From: Butyrivibrio sp. VCB2006
GTDB taxonomy: Bacteria; Bacillota; Clostridia; Lachnospirales; Lachnospiraceae
Assembly (NCBI RefSeq): GCF_000420945.1
Contig: NZ_ATVX01000021.1
Location: 1-51,690 of the forward strand
Direction of reading: 5' to 3'
Length of the DNA: 51,690 nt
Shown here: positions 1-7,909 of the stretch, piece by piece
Position numbering within the stretch: position 1 is the stretch's first letter
Layout of the letters: each line of letters begins with the position of its first letter
Translations under genes and position numbers: made by a program
The notes under the pieces: model-generated
The model's input: only the letters and a program-made list of their open reading frames with translations
The model's database searches: none
Told to the model about the DNA's origin: nothing

Positions 1-27
1 GTTGTAGCTCTCAGCCGCAACTCATTT

Positions 28-56
28 AGAATATCACAGCTTCAAGTTCTTGTCAA
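28..56 (-). promoter_or_regulatory. Strong minus-strand promoter, distal copy
   Basis: On the minus strand TTGACA (51-56) is separated by 17 bases from TATTCT (28-33). It fires off the left edge of the window. The perfect -35 box and the second promoter about 125 bases upstream resemble the tandem promoters of rRNA operons; the operon itself is not in view. Confidence 0.7.
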
Positions 57-152
57 CAACTTTTTAAAAAGATTTTTGCCCTTTCGAAAACAGCTACTGG
101 GTCAAAGCCTCTTTCTGTGTGGGTAGCTGCCCTCTCGCAACGGGCAAGTGCT

Positions 153-181
153 ATTATAGCAAAGCGATTTTATTATTGCAA
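153..181 (-). promoter_or_regulatory. Strong minus-strand promoter, proximal to cvpA end
   Basis: On the minus strand TTGCAA (176-181) is 17 bases from a perfect TATAAT (153-158). It lies just downstream of the cvpA-like stop codon and points left. Together with the promoter at 28-56 it forms a tandem pair; no coding sequence lies between them and the left edge. Confidence 0.65.
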
Positions 182-190
182 TAACTTTTT

Positions 191-649
191 TCATTTGTTT
201 ATAAAACTTTTCTGAATGAGTAATACTAATTGATAACATGTTGATAAAACAGGGGTTACAATTTCGATATTTGTCGCATACTCAATCAGGGCTATGATAA
301 GGACAGCTTCTGCGATTCCAAGGATTGCCCCCAGAAATCGATCCACTGTTCCAATTATCGGAATATTTTTTATTTTTCTGAAGGCTTCTGATATAGAAAT
401 CATTATTTTATATACCAAAAACGCCACCAGAAGATATCCTATCTTTGGAATCACATCTCCAAGATTAACTTTTATCACATTGTTTACTATATTAATGGAA
501 TAATACACCGCAATAAATGAGGCTATTACAGCAATAAGGCCTGCTGCTTCCGCAAACAGGCCATTGTTTATTCCATATGACATTCTCCAAAGTATCAAAC
601 ACACCACAACCACAGTCATTATTATCTGTGATATATCAAATCCGGCCAC
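191..649 (-). CDS. CvpA-family membrane protein
   Basis: A 152-residue protein with about four hydrophobic segments (roughly residues 8-25, 30-52, 65-85 and 105-125), the usual size and layout of the CvpA family (colicin V production accessory protein). These are inner-membrane proteins whose biochemical role is poorly defined. The start is a GTG at 649, six bases after an AAGGAG. The gene follows the DUF5711-like gene by 13 bases on the same strand, so the two are probably cotranscribed. No terminator hairpin is visible after it; the next elements are two promoters pointing the same way. The family assignment is by hydropathy and overall sequence feel, not a catalytic motif. Confidence 0.75.
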   Translation of the reverse strand: MAGFDISQIIMTVVVVCLILWRMSYGINNGLFAEAAGLIAVIASFIAVYYSINIVNNVIKVNLGDVIPKIGYLLVAFLVYKIMISISEAFRKIKNIPIIGTVDRFLGAILGIAEAVLIIALIEYATNIEIVTPVLSTCYQLVLLIQKSFINK

Positions 650-662
650 TGCTTTCTCCTTG

Positions 663-1886
663 TTACTTCAAATTCATGGTCACAACATTCTTGGCTGTTA
701 CAAGAGTAAATCTGCTTCGAATATTAGTTGGAATCATAACCTTTACCGGCTCAGTGAAGTTTCCTTTATACTTGTCATGCCCGGTCATATCTTTTATTAT
801 GCATTCGTCTTCATTATAGATAATAATCTGTTTGTCCTTAAAGATTATGTCAGAATACACAGTATCGAAATATGTAGTAAGAACCAGTTCCCCCTGAGTG
901 TCATAAACCTGCAAACGATAATCGCCCTCATCAGAACTGTTCATAAACACAAGTCCCACGTAGCTATCGTTGAAGTATACAGATCTAATCTCTTCATTCC
1001 CCATAAGGCTCTCAGACCTGCTAACAGGTTTCTGATCGCCGGTATAAAACATTATTCTGTCATCGGATAAAGCGAATGCTGTACTTCCGTTCATAAACTG
1101 CACATAAGGAACAACTACTCCCGGATAATCATATCCGCTGGCATAATTATCAATAGAGTTCTGACCGACAGAGCCAAAATTGAAGAAAGCCACGCTAGTC
1201 TGGAGTGCTCCCTCTTCAGGATACAAATATGAAACGCACAGAAGCTCTGCATTAGGAGACAGACTGATACTTATAGGGTATCCGCTGTCCTTCATTGTTG
1301 TCTTAAAACTTGCAAGGGTATTTCCTTCGCAATCATACAGATATATCCAGGTAACATCTGTGCCATCCAGGACTGCTGCCACAACCCCCTGAGATGACAC
1401 GCAAAAGTCTCTGATAGGAAGGTTTGTGTCAACCACGCCCAAGGCCCCGCTTGTGTTACTCACATAGATATGATGTCCGTTGTAGTCACCTATTGCCACC
1501 ACTGAATTGCAGGTATGGGCAATCGGATTCTGCATTTCATAGGTCTGATTCCATATAGGCTGGCCGCTTGAGCCATAGCAGCTGACACCATCTTTACTAT
1601 ATTGCACGATAGATCCCGCAAGATTGATAACCTTAGAATCCAAACCATTAGTTAAAGTAGCATCATATGTAATGTTTGCCTCTGAATATTCCTCGTCTCG
1701 CCAGCTGACGTAAATTGTAATAACAGCAAAAAGAACTATCGCTGCGACTATAACTGTTCTAAAGAATACCCTTAATCTATGGCTACGTATCTTTTCCTTA
1801 TAAGAAGACTCTCCACCGGAAGTGTCTACGCCATTATTGTTATTCTGTTTTCTGGCATACGAACTAAAATCTCTGACTTCTGCCAA
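663..1886 (-). CDS. DUF5711-like membrane-anchored beta-propeller protein
   Basis: I place the start at a TTG at 1886, preceded by AGGAGGAG (1891-1898) at proper spacing, giving 407 residues beginning MAEVRDFSSY; the longer frame to 1952 has no ribosome site. A basic cytoplasmic N-terminus (about 1-45) is followed by one membrane helix (about 46-65) and a long extracytoplasmic part rich in repeated beta-strand units with G-x-Y/V and short-chain turns, as in WD40/PQQ-like propellers. This matches the DUF5711 proteins of Lachnospiraceae. Function is unknown. It is upstream of and probably cotranscribed with the cvpA-like gene, and lies 72 bases after galM. Confidence 0.65.
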   Translation of the reverse strand: MAEVRDFSSYARKQNNNNGVDTSGGESSYKEKIRSHRLRVFFRTVIVAAIVLFAVITIYVSWRDEEYSEANITYDATLTNGLDSKVINLAGSIVQYSKDGVSCYGSSGQPIWNQTYEMQNPIAHTCNSVVAIGDYNGHHIYVSNTSGALGVVDTNLPIRDFCVSSQGVVAAVLDGTDVTWIYLYDCEGNTLASFKTTMKDSGYPISISLSPNAELLCVSYLYPEEGALQTSVAFFNFGSVGQNSIDNYASGYDYPGVVVPYVQFMNGSTAFALSDDRIMFYTGDQKPVSRSESLMGNEEIRSVYFNDSYVGLVFMNSSDEGDYRLQVYDTQGELVLTTYFDTVYSDIIFKDKQIIIYNEDECIIKDMTGHDKYKGNFTEPVKVMIPTNIRSRFTLVTAKNVVTMNLK

Positions 1887-1958
1887 AATTCTCCTCCTAT
1901 AAGTAAATACAGTGTGCCAAAAGAAATTCTTAAGGAACACTGTACTTTGCACATATTT

Positions 1959-3002
1959 TTAATTGAACTGATATACAGTCACACAGTCATATTCTCTGTC
2001 AGGTCCAAAGATCGGATCAGGGAAGCCTGCCTGATTAACTGAGTTTGGATAAAACTGTGTCTCAAGGCAGAATCCATCTCTTGGCTTATACTCTGTGTTG
2101 CCTTTTCCAACCTTACTCTTAAGGAAGTTACCAACATAAAGCTGGATTCCCGGAAGTGTTGTAAGGCACTTAAGTGTAATGCCGCTCTTAGGTGATTTAG
2201 CTAAAGCTGCCTGACGAAGAGTTCCCTCAGCTCCATCAACACAGAAATTGTGATCGTATCCGCCAACGCACTGAAGCTGCTCAACATCTGCATTTATATC
2301 CTTACCAATCTCTTTGGACTTGGTGAAATCAAATACTGTTCCAGCAACATCGGCAAGTTCTCCAGTTGGAATAGCTGCGCGATCAATAACAGGAGTAAAC
2401 TTGGATGCATTAAGCATAAGCTCATGATCAAGAATGCTGCCTGCATTATGTCCGCCGAGGTTGAAATAAACATGGTTGGTCATATTGATAAGTGTCTTGG
2501 CATCGCTGGTTGCATGGTAGTGAAGCTCAAGGTTGTTATCCTCATCAAGTGAGTATGTAAGAGTAAATACTCTGTTTCCCGAAAATCCCATATCGCCATC
2601 TGCTGACTTCAAAGTAAACTCTACTGAGTTCTCGTTCTCTTTTGCATCCCAGATACGCTTATGGAATCCGATGCTCATATCAGTATGAAGATTGTTAGGG
2701 CCGTCATTTACCGGAAGATTAAACTCTTTTCCGTCGATTGTATACTTGGCGCCGGCAATTCTGTTTGCTGTTGGTCCAACTGTTGAACCAAGGAAACAAT
2801 CATTGTCTTCATAAGCCTGTACTGTATCATATCCAAGAACAACGTCTACCTTGCCGCCATCCTTTGTAGGTACAAATACATTCTTAATTGTACAGCCAAA
2901 GTTCAGAATAACCGCCTCTACGCCCTTGCTGTTAGAAATATGATAAGCGTATACTTCCTCACCTTTTTGTGTTTTCCCAAACAACTCCTTTGTTACTGAC
3001 AT
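1959..3002 (-). CDS. galM: Aldose 1-epimerase (galactose mutarotase)
   Basis: A 347-residue protein of normal GalM length. It interconverts the alpha and beta anomers of galactose or glucose in the cytoplasm, the entry step of the Leloir pathway. Family motifs are visible: G-x-T-V-G-x-x-x-N-R-I (about residues 74-84), NNLHTD (about 103-108), TNHVYFNLGG with the conserved histidine (about 175-184), D-x-x-F near 250, and a C-terminal glutamate in the CLETQFYP stretch (about 313-320). The start follows AGGAGGAG closely. It sits between recR and the DUF5711-like gene on the same strand; galE lies about 41 kb away in the window. Confidence 0.93.
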   Translation of the reverse strand: MSVTKELFGKTQKGEEVYAYHISNSKGVEAVILNFGCTIKNVFVPTKDGGKVDVVLGYDTVQAYEDNDCFLGSTVGPTANRIAGAKYTIDGKEFNLPVNDGPNNLHTDMSIGFHKRIWDAKENENSVEFTLKSADGDMGFSGNRVFTLTYSLDEDNNLELHYHATSDAKTLINMTNHVYFNLGGHNAGSILDHELMLNASKFTPVIDRAAIPTGELADVAGTVFDFTKSKEIGKDINADVEQLQCVGGYDHNFCVDGAEGTLRQAALAKSPKSGITLKCLTTLPGIQLYVGNFLKSKVGKGNTEYKPRDGFCLETQFYPNSVNQAGFPDPIFGPDREYDCVTVYQFN

Positions 3003-3093
3003 GTTCTCCTCCTAATCTTAGCTAATCACTGTAGGTCATAGTTATGTAAATGTTCTAAATAATTACCAATTGCCAATATCAAAAACGAATCTG

Positions 3094-3693
3094 TCAAAGC
3101 TCGGTTCTGCCTTCAAGCGCACGAAGCAGCGTTACTTCATCAATATACTCAAGATCTCCTCCAACGGGTACTCCGCTGGCTATTCTTGTAACCTTGATTC
3201 CTGTCGGCTTGATCAGTTTACTGATGTACATAGCTGTTGTCTCGCCTTCAAGACTTGAATTGGTTGCAACGATAACCTCGTCAACTTCCTGAGACTGGAG
3301 CCTCTGCATCAGTTCAGATAATCTGATATCTCCAGGGCCCACGCCGAGCATAGGGGAAATTGCCCCATGTAATACATGATAAACACCTTCAAACTTGCCA
3401 GTCTTCTCATATGCTGCTAAATCTCTAGCATTTTCTACAACCATGATGGTCTTGTGGTCTCTGTTTGGATTGCTGCAGATAGGGCAGATATCATCATCTG
3501 TAAGTGTACAGCACTCCTTGCAGTAATGTACATTCTCCCTGGCTCCCACAATTGAATCTGCCAGTCTCTGTACCCTGTCTTTGGGAAGACCGATCAGATA
3601 AAACGCAAGTCTCTGGGCTGATTTGCTACCGATTCCGGGAAGAGAAGACAGCTCATCTATCAGCTTATTAATATGTCCGCTGTATAGCTCCAT
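3094..3693 (-). CDS. recR: Recombination mediator RecR
   Basis: A 199-residue protein, the normal RecR length. RecR works with RecO (and RecF) to load RecA onto single-stranded gaps. The N-terminal helix-hairpin-helix (LSSLPGIGSKSAQRLAF, about 14-30), a four-cysteine zinc finger (CKECC...CPICS, about 58-73) and the Toprim domain (VVENARDLAAYEKTG, about 85-100) are all present. The ATG overlaps the stop of the preceding ybaB-like gene by one base (TAATG), and its GGAGGA site lies inside that gene, implying translational coupling. The dnaX-ybaB-recR order is widely conserved in bacteria. Confidence 0.97.
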   Translation of the reverse strand: MELYSGHINKLIDELSSLPGIGSKSAQRLAFYLIGLPKDRVQRLADSIVGARENVHYCKECCTLTDDDICPICSNPNRDHKTIMVVENARDLAAYEKTGKFEGVYHVLHGAISPMLGVGPGDIRLSELMQRLQSQEVDEVIVATNSSLEGETTAMYISKLIKPTGIKVTRIASGVPVGGDLEYIDEVTLLRALEGRTEL

Positions 3694-4040
3694 TAGAAAG
3701 GAAATCCTCCGCCAAGTCCGCCGGTCATCTTATTAACAAGAGCCCCGCTGGCTTCATCAGCCTGCTTCATTGCCTCATTAACAGCTGCCACGATCATATC
3801 CTGAAGCATCTCAACATCATCAGGATCAACTGCCTCAGGTGAAATAGTTACAGATTTAACCTGCTTGCTTCCAAAAACAGTAACCTCTACTGCTCCGCCA
3901 CCTGCCTTAGCAGTAAACTCTTTGGTCTCAAGCTCCTTCTGGCTCTCCTCCATCTGACGCTGCATTCTCTGAGCCTGCTTCATTAAGTTACTCATATTGC
4001 CAGGCATTCCTCCACCTGGAAATCCACCTCTTTTTGCCAT
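3693..4040 (-). CDS. YbaB/EbfC family nucleoid-associated protein
   Basis: A 115-residue protein with the YbaB/EbfC fold pattern: an N-terminal helix (NLMKQAQRMQRQMEESQKEL, about 17-36), a central beta strand pair (GGGAVEVTVFGSKQVKSVTI) and a C-terminal helix, with a Gly-rich tail. Family members are small dimeric DNA-binding proteins of the nucleoid. AAGGAG precedes the ATG. It lies between dnaX (45 bases upstream) and recR (overlapping start and stop), the usual arrangement. Confidence 0.95.
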   Translation of the reverse strand: MAKRGGFPGGGMPGNMSNLMKQAQRMQRQMEESQKELETKEFTAKAGGGAVEVTVFGSKQVKSVTISPEAVDPDDVEMLQDMIVAAVNEAMKQADEASGALVNKMTGGLGGGFPF

Positions 4041-4085
4041 TTTAAAGTTCTCCTTTACAAGTCAAAAAATATATAGATATACGAA

Positions 4086-5687
4086 TTACTCCGTTTCACT
4101 ATCCTCAGTTACTATATCAAAATTAATAGCCTGCAGGTTAACATAATTTTCTTCAAAGACCTGCTGAGCTTCCAAAAATCTTGTTTCAAATACAATATGC
4201 TTGCCTGTAGCGTCATCCAGGAAATCCTGAAGTTCCTGCTGTGATTCGCCCTTTGAATACTTCTCGGCAAGCTGCTTGTTGTCAAATACTATCTGCAGGG
4301 TATCATCATTTCCAAGACTTAGCTTGGCTTTCTGAAGGTAGGTCTTCATCGGGTTATCCATTCTCATCAGAAGCCCCGGCCAGTTGCTGACAACTTTTTT
4401 GATATCCTCAGGTACTGCCCTGTCCAAAACTTTTTTAGCCTTGGGAGTTCCCATCTGCTGACCGCTTACAGGACCTGCTCCGGATAAAGAAACTGCAACC
4501 TGTCCGTTTTGAATTCCCTTAAGAAGCTTGCCATTGTCTTCATCATGCTGCTCAAGGATCCTGATTCTATCCTCGAAAGCGCCCTCACCATCATCCATCT
4601 GAGGCTTGCAAAGCTTGATCAGTGTGATCTCAATAAGTATACGTTTCTGTGAGGCGTATCTTATCTGAGATGACAGCTCGGAAAAGACCCTTATATAGCG
4701 AAGAATTGTATCAATGTCCGCTGAATTTGCCTGCTCCTTGAGAGCTGCCAGATTATCGGAAGATATATCAATAACATCCTCCATCTGATCTGATGCCTGT
4801 ACCAACATGAGATTTCTAAGATACCAGACAAAGTCATTTACAAACTGCGAAAGTTCTCTACCCTGAATTACAATATCCGCAAGCAGAGTCAGCGCGCCGT
4901 TTACATCCTGAGTATAAAGCGCGGAAAAGAGCCGGCTAAAGACTTCAGTGTCAACAGCTCCAAGGACATTAAGTACCTTGTCGTAGGTAAGTTCTTCACC
5001 ATAGTTGAACGCTATGCACTGATCAAGGAGACTAAGTGAATCTCTCATGGAACCATCAGCAGTCTTGGCCACATATCTAAGAGCTCTCTCCTCAACCTTG
5101 ATTCCTTCTGCATCCACAACTTCTCGAAGCCTTGCTTCTATGGTATCAATGGTAATTCTGTGGAAGTCATATCTCTGACATCTGGACAGAATTGTGATAG
5201 GAAGCTTCTGCACTTCGGTTGTAGCAAGAATGAACATTACATAGGACGGAGGCTCTTCCAATGTCTTTAGCAGAGCATTAAAAGCTCCGGTTGAGAGCAT
5301 GTGAACCTCGTCGATAATGTATACCTTCTTTTTGCCCTTGGTTGGTGAGTAGGAAACCTCGTCGATAATTTCTCTGACATTATCCACACCGTTGTTGGAA
5401 GCAGCGTCAATCTCGATAACGTTCATGCTGTTGCCGGCTGCAATCTCTTTGCACATGTCGCATTCACCGCAGGGACTGCCATCCACAGGATGCTCGCAGT
5501 TAACGGCTCTTGCAAGAATCTTGGCAACAGAAGTCTTACCTGTTCCGCGAGTTCCGCAGAACAGGTAAGCATGTCCAACTCTATCTGATTTAATCTGATT
5601 CTTGAGTGTGGTAACTATGTGATCCTGGCCTTTGACATCTTCAAAGACCGGTGGTCTGAATTTTCTATAAAGTGCTACATAACCCAT
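4086..5687 (-). CDS. dnaX: DNA polymerase III subunit gamma/tau
   Basis: A 533-residue clamp-loader subunit of the replicative polymerase. Visible motifs are Walker A GTRGTGKTS (about 46-54), the four-cysteine zinc module beginning CEHPVDGSPCGECDMC (about 65-80), Walker B VYIIDEVHML (about 121-130), the SRC box ILSRCQRYDFHR (about 167-178), and a C-terminal tau-like extension. The start at MGYVALYRKFRPP is the typical family start, although its ribosome site (GGGAG) is about 12 bases away. I see no poly-A slippery site that would suggest a programmed frameshift. It heads the dnaX-ybaB-recR block, 104 bases downstream of the phosphofructokinase gene. Confidence 0.96.
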   Translation of the reverse strand: MGYVALYRKFRPPVFEDVKGQDHIVTTLKNQIKSDRVGHAYLFCGTRGTGKTSVAKILARAVNCEHPVDGSPCGECDMCKEIAAGNSMNVIEIDAASNNGVDNVREIIDEVSYSPTKGKKKVYIIDEVHMLSTGAFNALLKTLEEPPSYVMFILATTEVQKLPITILSRCQRYDFHRITIDTIEARLREVVDAEGIKVEERALRYVAKTADGSMRDSLSLLDQCIAFNYGEELTYDKVLNVLGAVDTEVFSRLFSALYTQDVNGALTLLADIVIQGRELSQFVNDFVWYLRNLMLVQASDQMEDVIDISSDNLAALKEQANSADIDTILRYIRVFSELSSQIRYASQKRILIEITLIKLCKPQMDDGEGAFEDRIRILEQHDEDNGKLLKGIQNGQVAVSLSGAGPVSGQQMGTPKAKKVLDRAVPEDIKKVVSNWPGLLMRMDNPMKTYLQKAKLSLGNDDTLQIVFDNKQLAEKYSKGESQQELQDFLDDATGKHIVFETRFLEAQQVFEENYVNLQAINFDIVTEDSETE

Positions 5688-5707
5688 TAAAACTTTTTAC
5701 TCCCGCC

Positions 5708-5778
5708 CTGCTATCATAACTATTTATCAAGCTTTCATAGCAGTAATACATGTATGCTAACTATATAAACATACATGT
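5708..5778 (-). other. Two inverted repeats between pfk and dnaX
   Basis: CTGCTAT (5708-5714) pairs with ATAGCAG (5737-5743), and ACATGTATG (5748-5756) pairs with CATACATGT (5770-5778). Neither has a T-run, so they are not obvious terminators. They may be processing or mRNA-stability structures between cotranscribed genes. I looked here for a signal recognition particle RNA and did not find one. Confidence 0.35.
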
Positions 5779-5791
5779 TCTATCATAATTC

Positions 5792-6865
5792 TTAATCCCC
5801 AAAGCATACTCCAAGCATCTTGGCTTCCTGAATAATGCTGGCATCAGGAGAAACGTATTTGAGCTTGCCTGCAATATCTTCAAGAGGCACCTTAACAATT
5901 TCTCTGTTCTTGTATGCTACCATATAGCCATATTCCTTATTAAGAATAAGCTGACCAGCCTCTGCACCGAGACGGGAAGCAAATACTCTGTCGTATGGAT
6001 CAGGCGCTCCACCTCTCTGCATGTGTCCGGGAACAGTGACACGAACTTCATGTCCTGTCTTGTTCTGGATAGCTTCAGCAATTTCGTAAGAAACGGAAGG
6101 GTACTTGTAGTCAGCCATCTTCTCTTTCAGTTCCTTCTTGGAAAGCTTGGCATCCTTCTTGGAAATAGCGCCCTCAGCTACAGCAATAATAGTAAACCTG
6201 CTGCCCCTCTTATCTCTTGCCTCGATAGCTTCACAAACCTTGTTGATATCATAAGGGATTTCCGGAATAAGGATAACGTCCGCGCCACCTGCAAGTCCTG
6301 CATTAAGCGTAAGCCATCCAACCTTGTGTCCCATTACTTCTATAATAAATACACGGCCATGAGAATCCGCAGTTGTGTGGATGTTGTCGATAACCTGTGT
6401 TGCAACATCTACTGCACTCTGGAAACCAAAGGTCATATCTGTTCCCCAAAGGTCATTATCAATGGTCTTGGGAAGAGATACCACATTAAGGCCTTCCTGA
6501 CTGAGAAGGTTAGCCGTCTTCTGAGAGCCATTACCACCAAGTACAACAAGGCAGTCAAGCTGAAGCTTGTAATAGTTCTGCTTCATCGCCTCAACCTTAT
6601 CAAGACCGTTCTCATCAGGCTCTCTTATGGTCTTAAAAGGTGTTCTGGAACTTCCCAAAATAGTTCCACCCTTGGTCAGGATTCCTGAAAAATCCTTGGA
6701 TGTGAGCATTCTGAAATCACTGTAGATAAGTCCTCTGTAGCCATTTAAAAAGCCATAGAACTCAACCTGCTCACCGCTGTGCGCAATACACTTAACAACG
6801 CCGCGCATTGCTGCATTCAAAGCCTGACAGTCGCCACCACTAGTCAACATACCAATTCTCATCAT
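5792..6865 (-). CDS. 6-phosphofructokinase family enzyme with mixed donor-site residues
   Basis: A 357-residue PFK that phosphorylates fructose 6-phosphate in glycolysis. The ATG at 6865 (or 6862) follows AAAGGAGG; the longer frame to 6907 would start about six bases after the predicted transcription start. Conserved active-site parts are present: SGGD (9-12), GSSRTPF (71-77), TIDND with catalytic Asp136, DSHGR, EVMG, the Glu in VAEGA, and GHMQRGG. The phosphoryl-donor loop reads GGNGS (Asn112 where ATP enzymes have Asp) and the other donor position is Lys133 (PKTIDND), typical of pyrophosphate or long-type enzymes. The donor (ATP or PPi) therefore cannot be settled from sequence. It is monocistronic or leads into dnaX. 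Confidence 0.88.
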   Translation of the reverse strand: MMRIGMLTSGGDCQALNAAMRGVVKCIAHSGEQVEFYGFLNGYRGLIYSDFRMLTSKDFSGILTKGGTILGSSRTPFKTIREPDENGLDKVEAMKQNYYKLQLDCLVVLGGNGSQKTANLLSQEGLNVVSLPKTIDNDLWGTDMTFGFQSAVDVATQVIDNIHTTADSHGRVFIIEVMGHKVGWLTLNAGLAGGADVILIPEIPYDINKVCEAIEARDKRGSRFTIIAVAEGAISKKDAKLSKKELKEKMADYKYPSVSYEIAEAIQNKTGHEVRVTVPGHMQRGGAPDPYDRVFASRLGAEAGQLILNKEYGYMVAYKNREIVKVPLEDIAGKLKYVSPDASIIQEAKMLGVCFGD

Positions 6866-6919
6866 CGTGAAAAGGCCTCCTTTGAAAAAGTTCATTTGTA
6901 AACGCACATACTACTCATA

Positions 6920-6948
6920 ATTATACAAAATAATAGGGCGCATGCCAA
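6920..6948 (-). promoter_or_regulatory. Promoter of the phosphofructokinase gene
   Basis: On the minus strand TTGGCA (6943-6948) is 17 bases from TATAAT (6920-6925). The predicted transcript starts near 6913, leaving a leader of about 48 bases to the ATG at 6865. Only nine bases separate its -35 box from that of the divergent tRNA-Ser promoter. Confidence 0.75.
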
Positions 6949-6957
6949 GCTATCCGG

Positions 6958-6986
6958 TTGACTAGGAATAATTAAAAAAGTATAAT
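6958..6986 (+). promoter_or_regulatory. Promoter of tRNA-Ser
   Basis: TTGACT (6958-6963), 17 bases, then TATAAT (6981-6986), a near-consensus promoter placed about 37 bases before the mature tRNA 5' end. The predicted start falls inside the hairpin at 6990-7019. Confidence 0.8.
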
Positions 6987-6989
6987 AAA

Positions 6990-7019
6990 AGGCGCTTTGA
7001 GTCTGCATTCAAAGCACCT
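6990..7019 (-). terminator. Hairpin between promoter and tRNA-Ser, likely minus-strand terminator
   Basis: AGGCGCTTTGA (6990-7000) pairs with TCAAAGCACCT (7009-7019) with one mismatch, followed on the minus strand by TTTTA. It would stop transcripts coming from the minus-strand response-regulator gene after they pass antisense through the tRNA. On the plus strand it is followed by only four T and overlaps the tRNA transcription start. Confidence 0.55.
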
Positions 7020-7022
7020 TTT

Positions 7023-7111
7023 GGAGTTGTACCCAAGTGGTTGAAGGGTCCGGATTCGAAATCCGGTAGGTCGGCTCGTCCGGCGCAGGGGTTCAAATCC
7101 CCTCAACTCCG
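7023..7111 (+). tRNA. tRNA-Ser (anticodon CGA)
   Basis: An 89-base gene with acceptor stem GGAGTTG/CAACTCC and discriminator G. The anticodon stem CCGGA/TCCGG encloses loop TTCGAAA, so the anticodon is CGA, reading UCG codons. A long class II variable arm and a T arm AGGGG-TTCAAAT-CCCCT confirm serine identity. The CCA end is not encoded. A near-consensus promoter precedes it and an intrinsic terminator follows seven bases later, so it is an independent unit. Confidence 0.96.
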
Positions 7112-7117
7112 CTTTTG

Positions 7118-7144
7118 CTCTGCGTTTTAGTCGCAGAGTTTTTT
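7118..7144 (+). terminator. Terminator of tRNA-Ser
   Basis: CTCTGCG (7118-7124) pairs with CGCAGAG (7132-7138), loop of seven bases, followed by TTTTTT. A standard intrinsic terminator just after the tRNA. Confidence 0.9.
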
Positions 7145-7147
7145 ATT

Positions 7148-7846
7148 TCAAAAAGTATATTTCAAAATCAGTTCACTTAGCTGTCTGTAGGTACCTCTCG
7201 GAACCGAGAATTCTGCACCGTCTTCCATAGAAAGAGTATCCTTATTTATTTTGAGAACTCTTTTAAGATTGACAATGGTCTTCATTCCGAGGGCATGAAA
7301 ATAGTCTTCCCCAATGTCTTCCATTATGGTCTGCATTGTGCTTCTGACAAAATAAGTCTTAGCGTCGGTGACAATTCTCTTGTAGTGATCCTCAGACTCT
7401 ACGTAGATTATGTCATCAATGGGGATTCTTCTTACTTCTCCGCTTTCTCTCACCACAAGAAAACGAACTTCCTGTTCCTGGCATACTCTGTCCATGGCAT
7501 CAAAAAAATCCTCTTTCAAAATAGGCTTTTCAAGATAATGAACTGCGTGAATCCTGAAGGCTTCCTTGTAAAAAGCATTTGAAGAAGTCATGAAAATTAT
7601 TTGCCCGTTCTCATCTTTTTTACGGATGGACTGGGCAATTTCTATGCCATTTAATTTGTCGATGTAAATATCCAAAAGATAGATGTCATAACTGGTCTTT
7701 TCTATGGCATCCAAAAGATCAAGGGAAGTATAGAAAATATCGGCACTCATCTCCAGTCTTGGATGAGCTGTTTTATATTTTTCTAAAAGCTCTGCCGCCT
7801 CAGCAGCAGAGCTCTTCTCATCATCACATATTGCAATCTTGTACAT
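7148..7846 (-). CDS. LytTR-family response regulator
   Basis: A 232-residue two-domain regulator. The receiver domain (about 1-125) has the acidic pair CDDE (7-10), the phospho-acceptor Asp in YLLDIYIDKLNG (about 57) and the late lysine in YLEKPI (about 108). The C-terminal LytTR DNA-binding domain (about 132-230) has IPIDDIIYVESEDHY and FHALGMKTIVNL-type signatures. AgrA/VirR-type regulators of this group usually control peptides, bacteriocins or surface functions. No histidine kinase gene is adjacent, so it is an orphan here. The gene begins 63 bases after the DUF6033-like gene with no terminator between, so the sigma-D-type promoter at 8821-8848 may serve both. Confidence 0.92.
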   Translation of the reverse strand: MYKIAICDDEKSSAAEAAELLEKYKTAHPRLEMSADIFYTSLDLLDAIEKTSYDIYLLDIYIDKLNGIEIAQSIRKKDENGQIIFMTSSNAFYKEAFRIHAVHYLEKPILKEDFFDAMDRVCQEQEVRFLVVRESGEVRRIPIDDIIYVESEDHYKRIVTDAKTYFVRSTMQTIMEDIGEDYFHALGMKTIVNLKRVLKINKDTLSMEDGAEFSVPRGTYRQLSELILKYTF

Positions 7847-7909
7847 ATTGCCCCCAACACATTCAAAATATCATGCACAACTATACTCTATAATATTATT
7901 ATCAATTGA

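Noticed and set aside
564..1070. Plus-strand frame over the cvpA/DUF5711 region
   Set aside because: Runs antisense through two real genes and has no start signal.
5688..5791. Signal recognition particle RNA upstream of dnaX
   Set aside because: The gap has only two short inverted repeats and none of the conserved helix 8 pattern.
6023..6688. A 221-codon plus-strand frame inside the phosphofructokinase gene
   Set aside because: Antisense shadow of a gene with complete family motifs.
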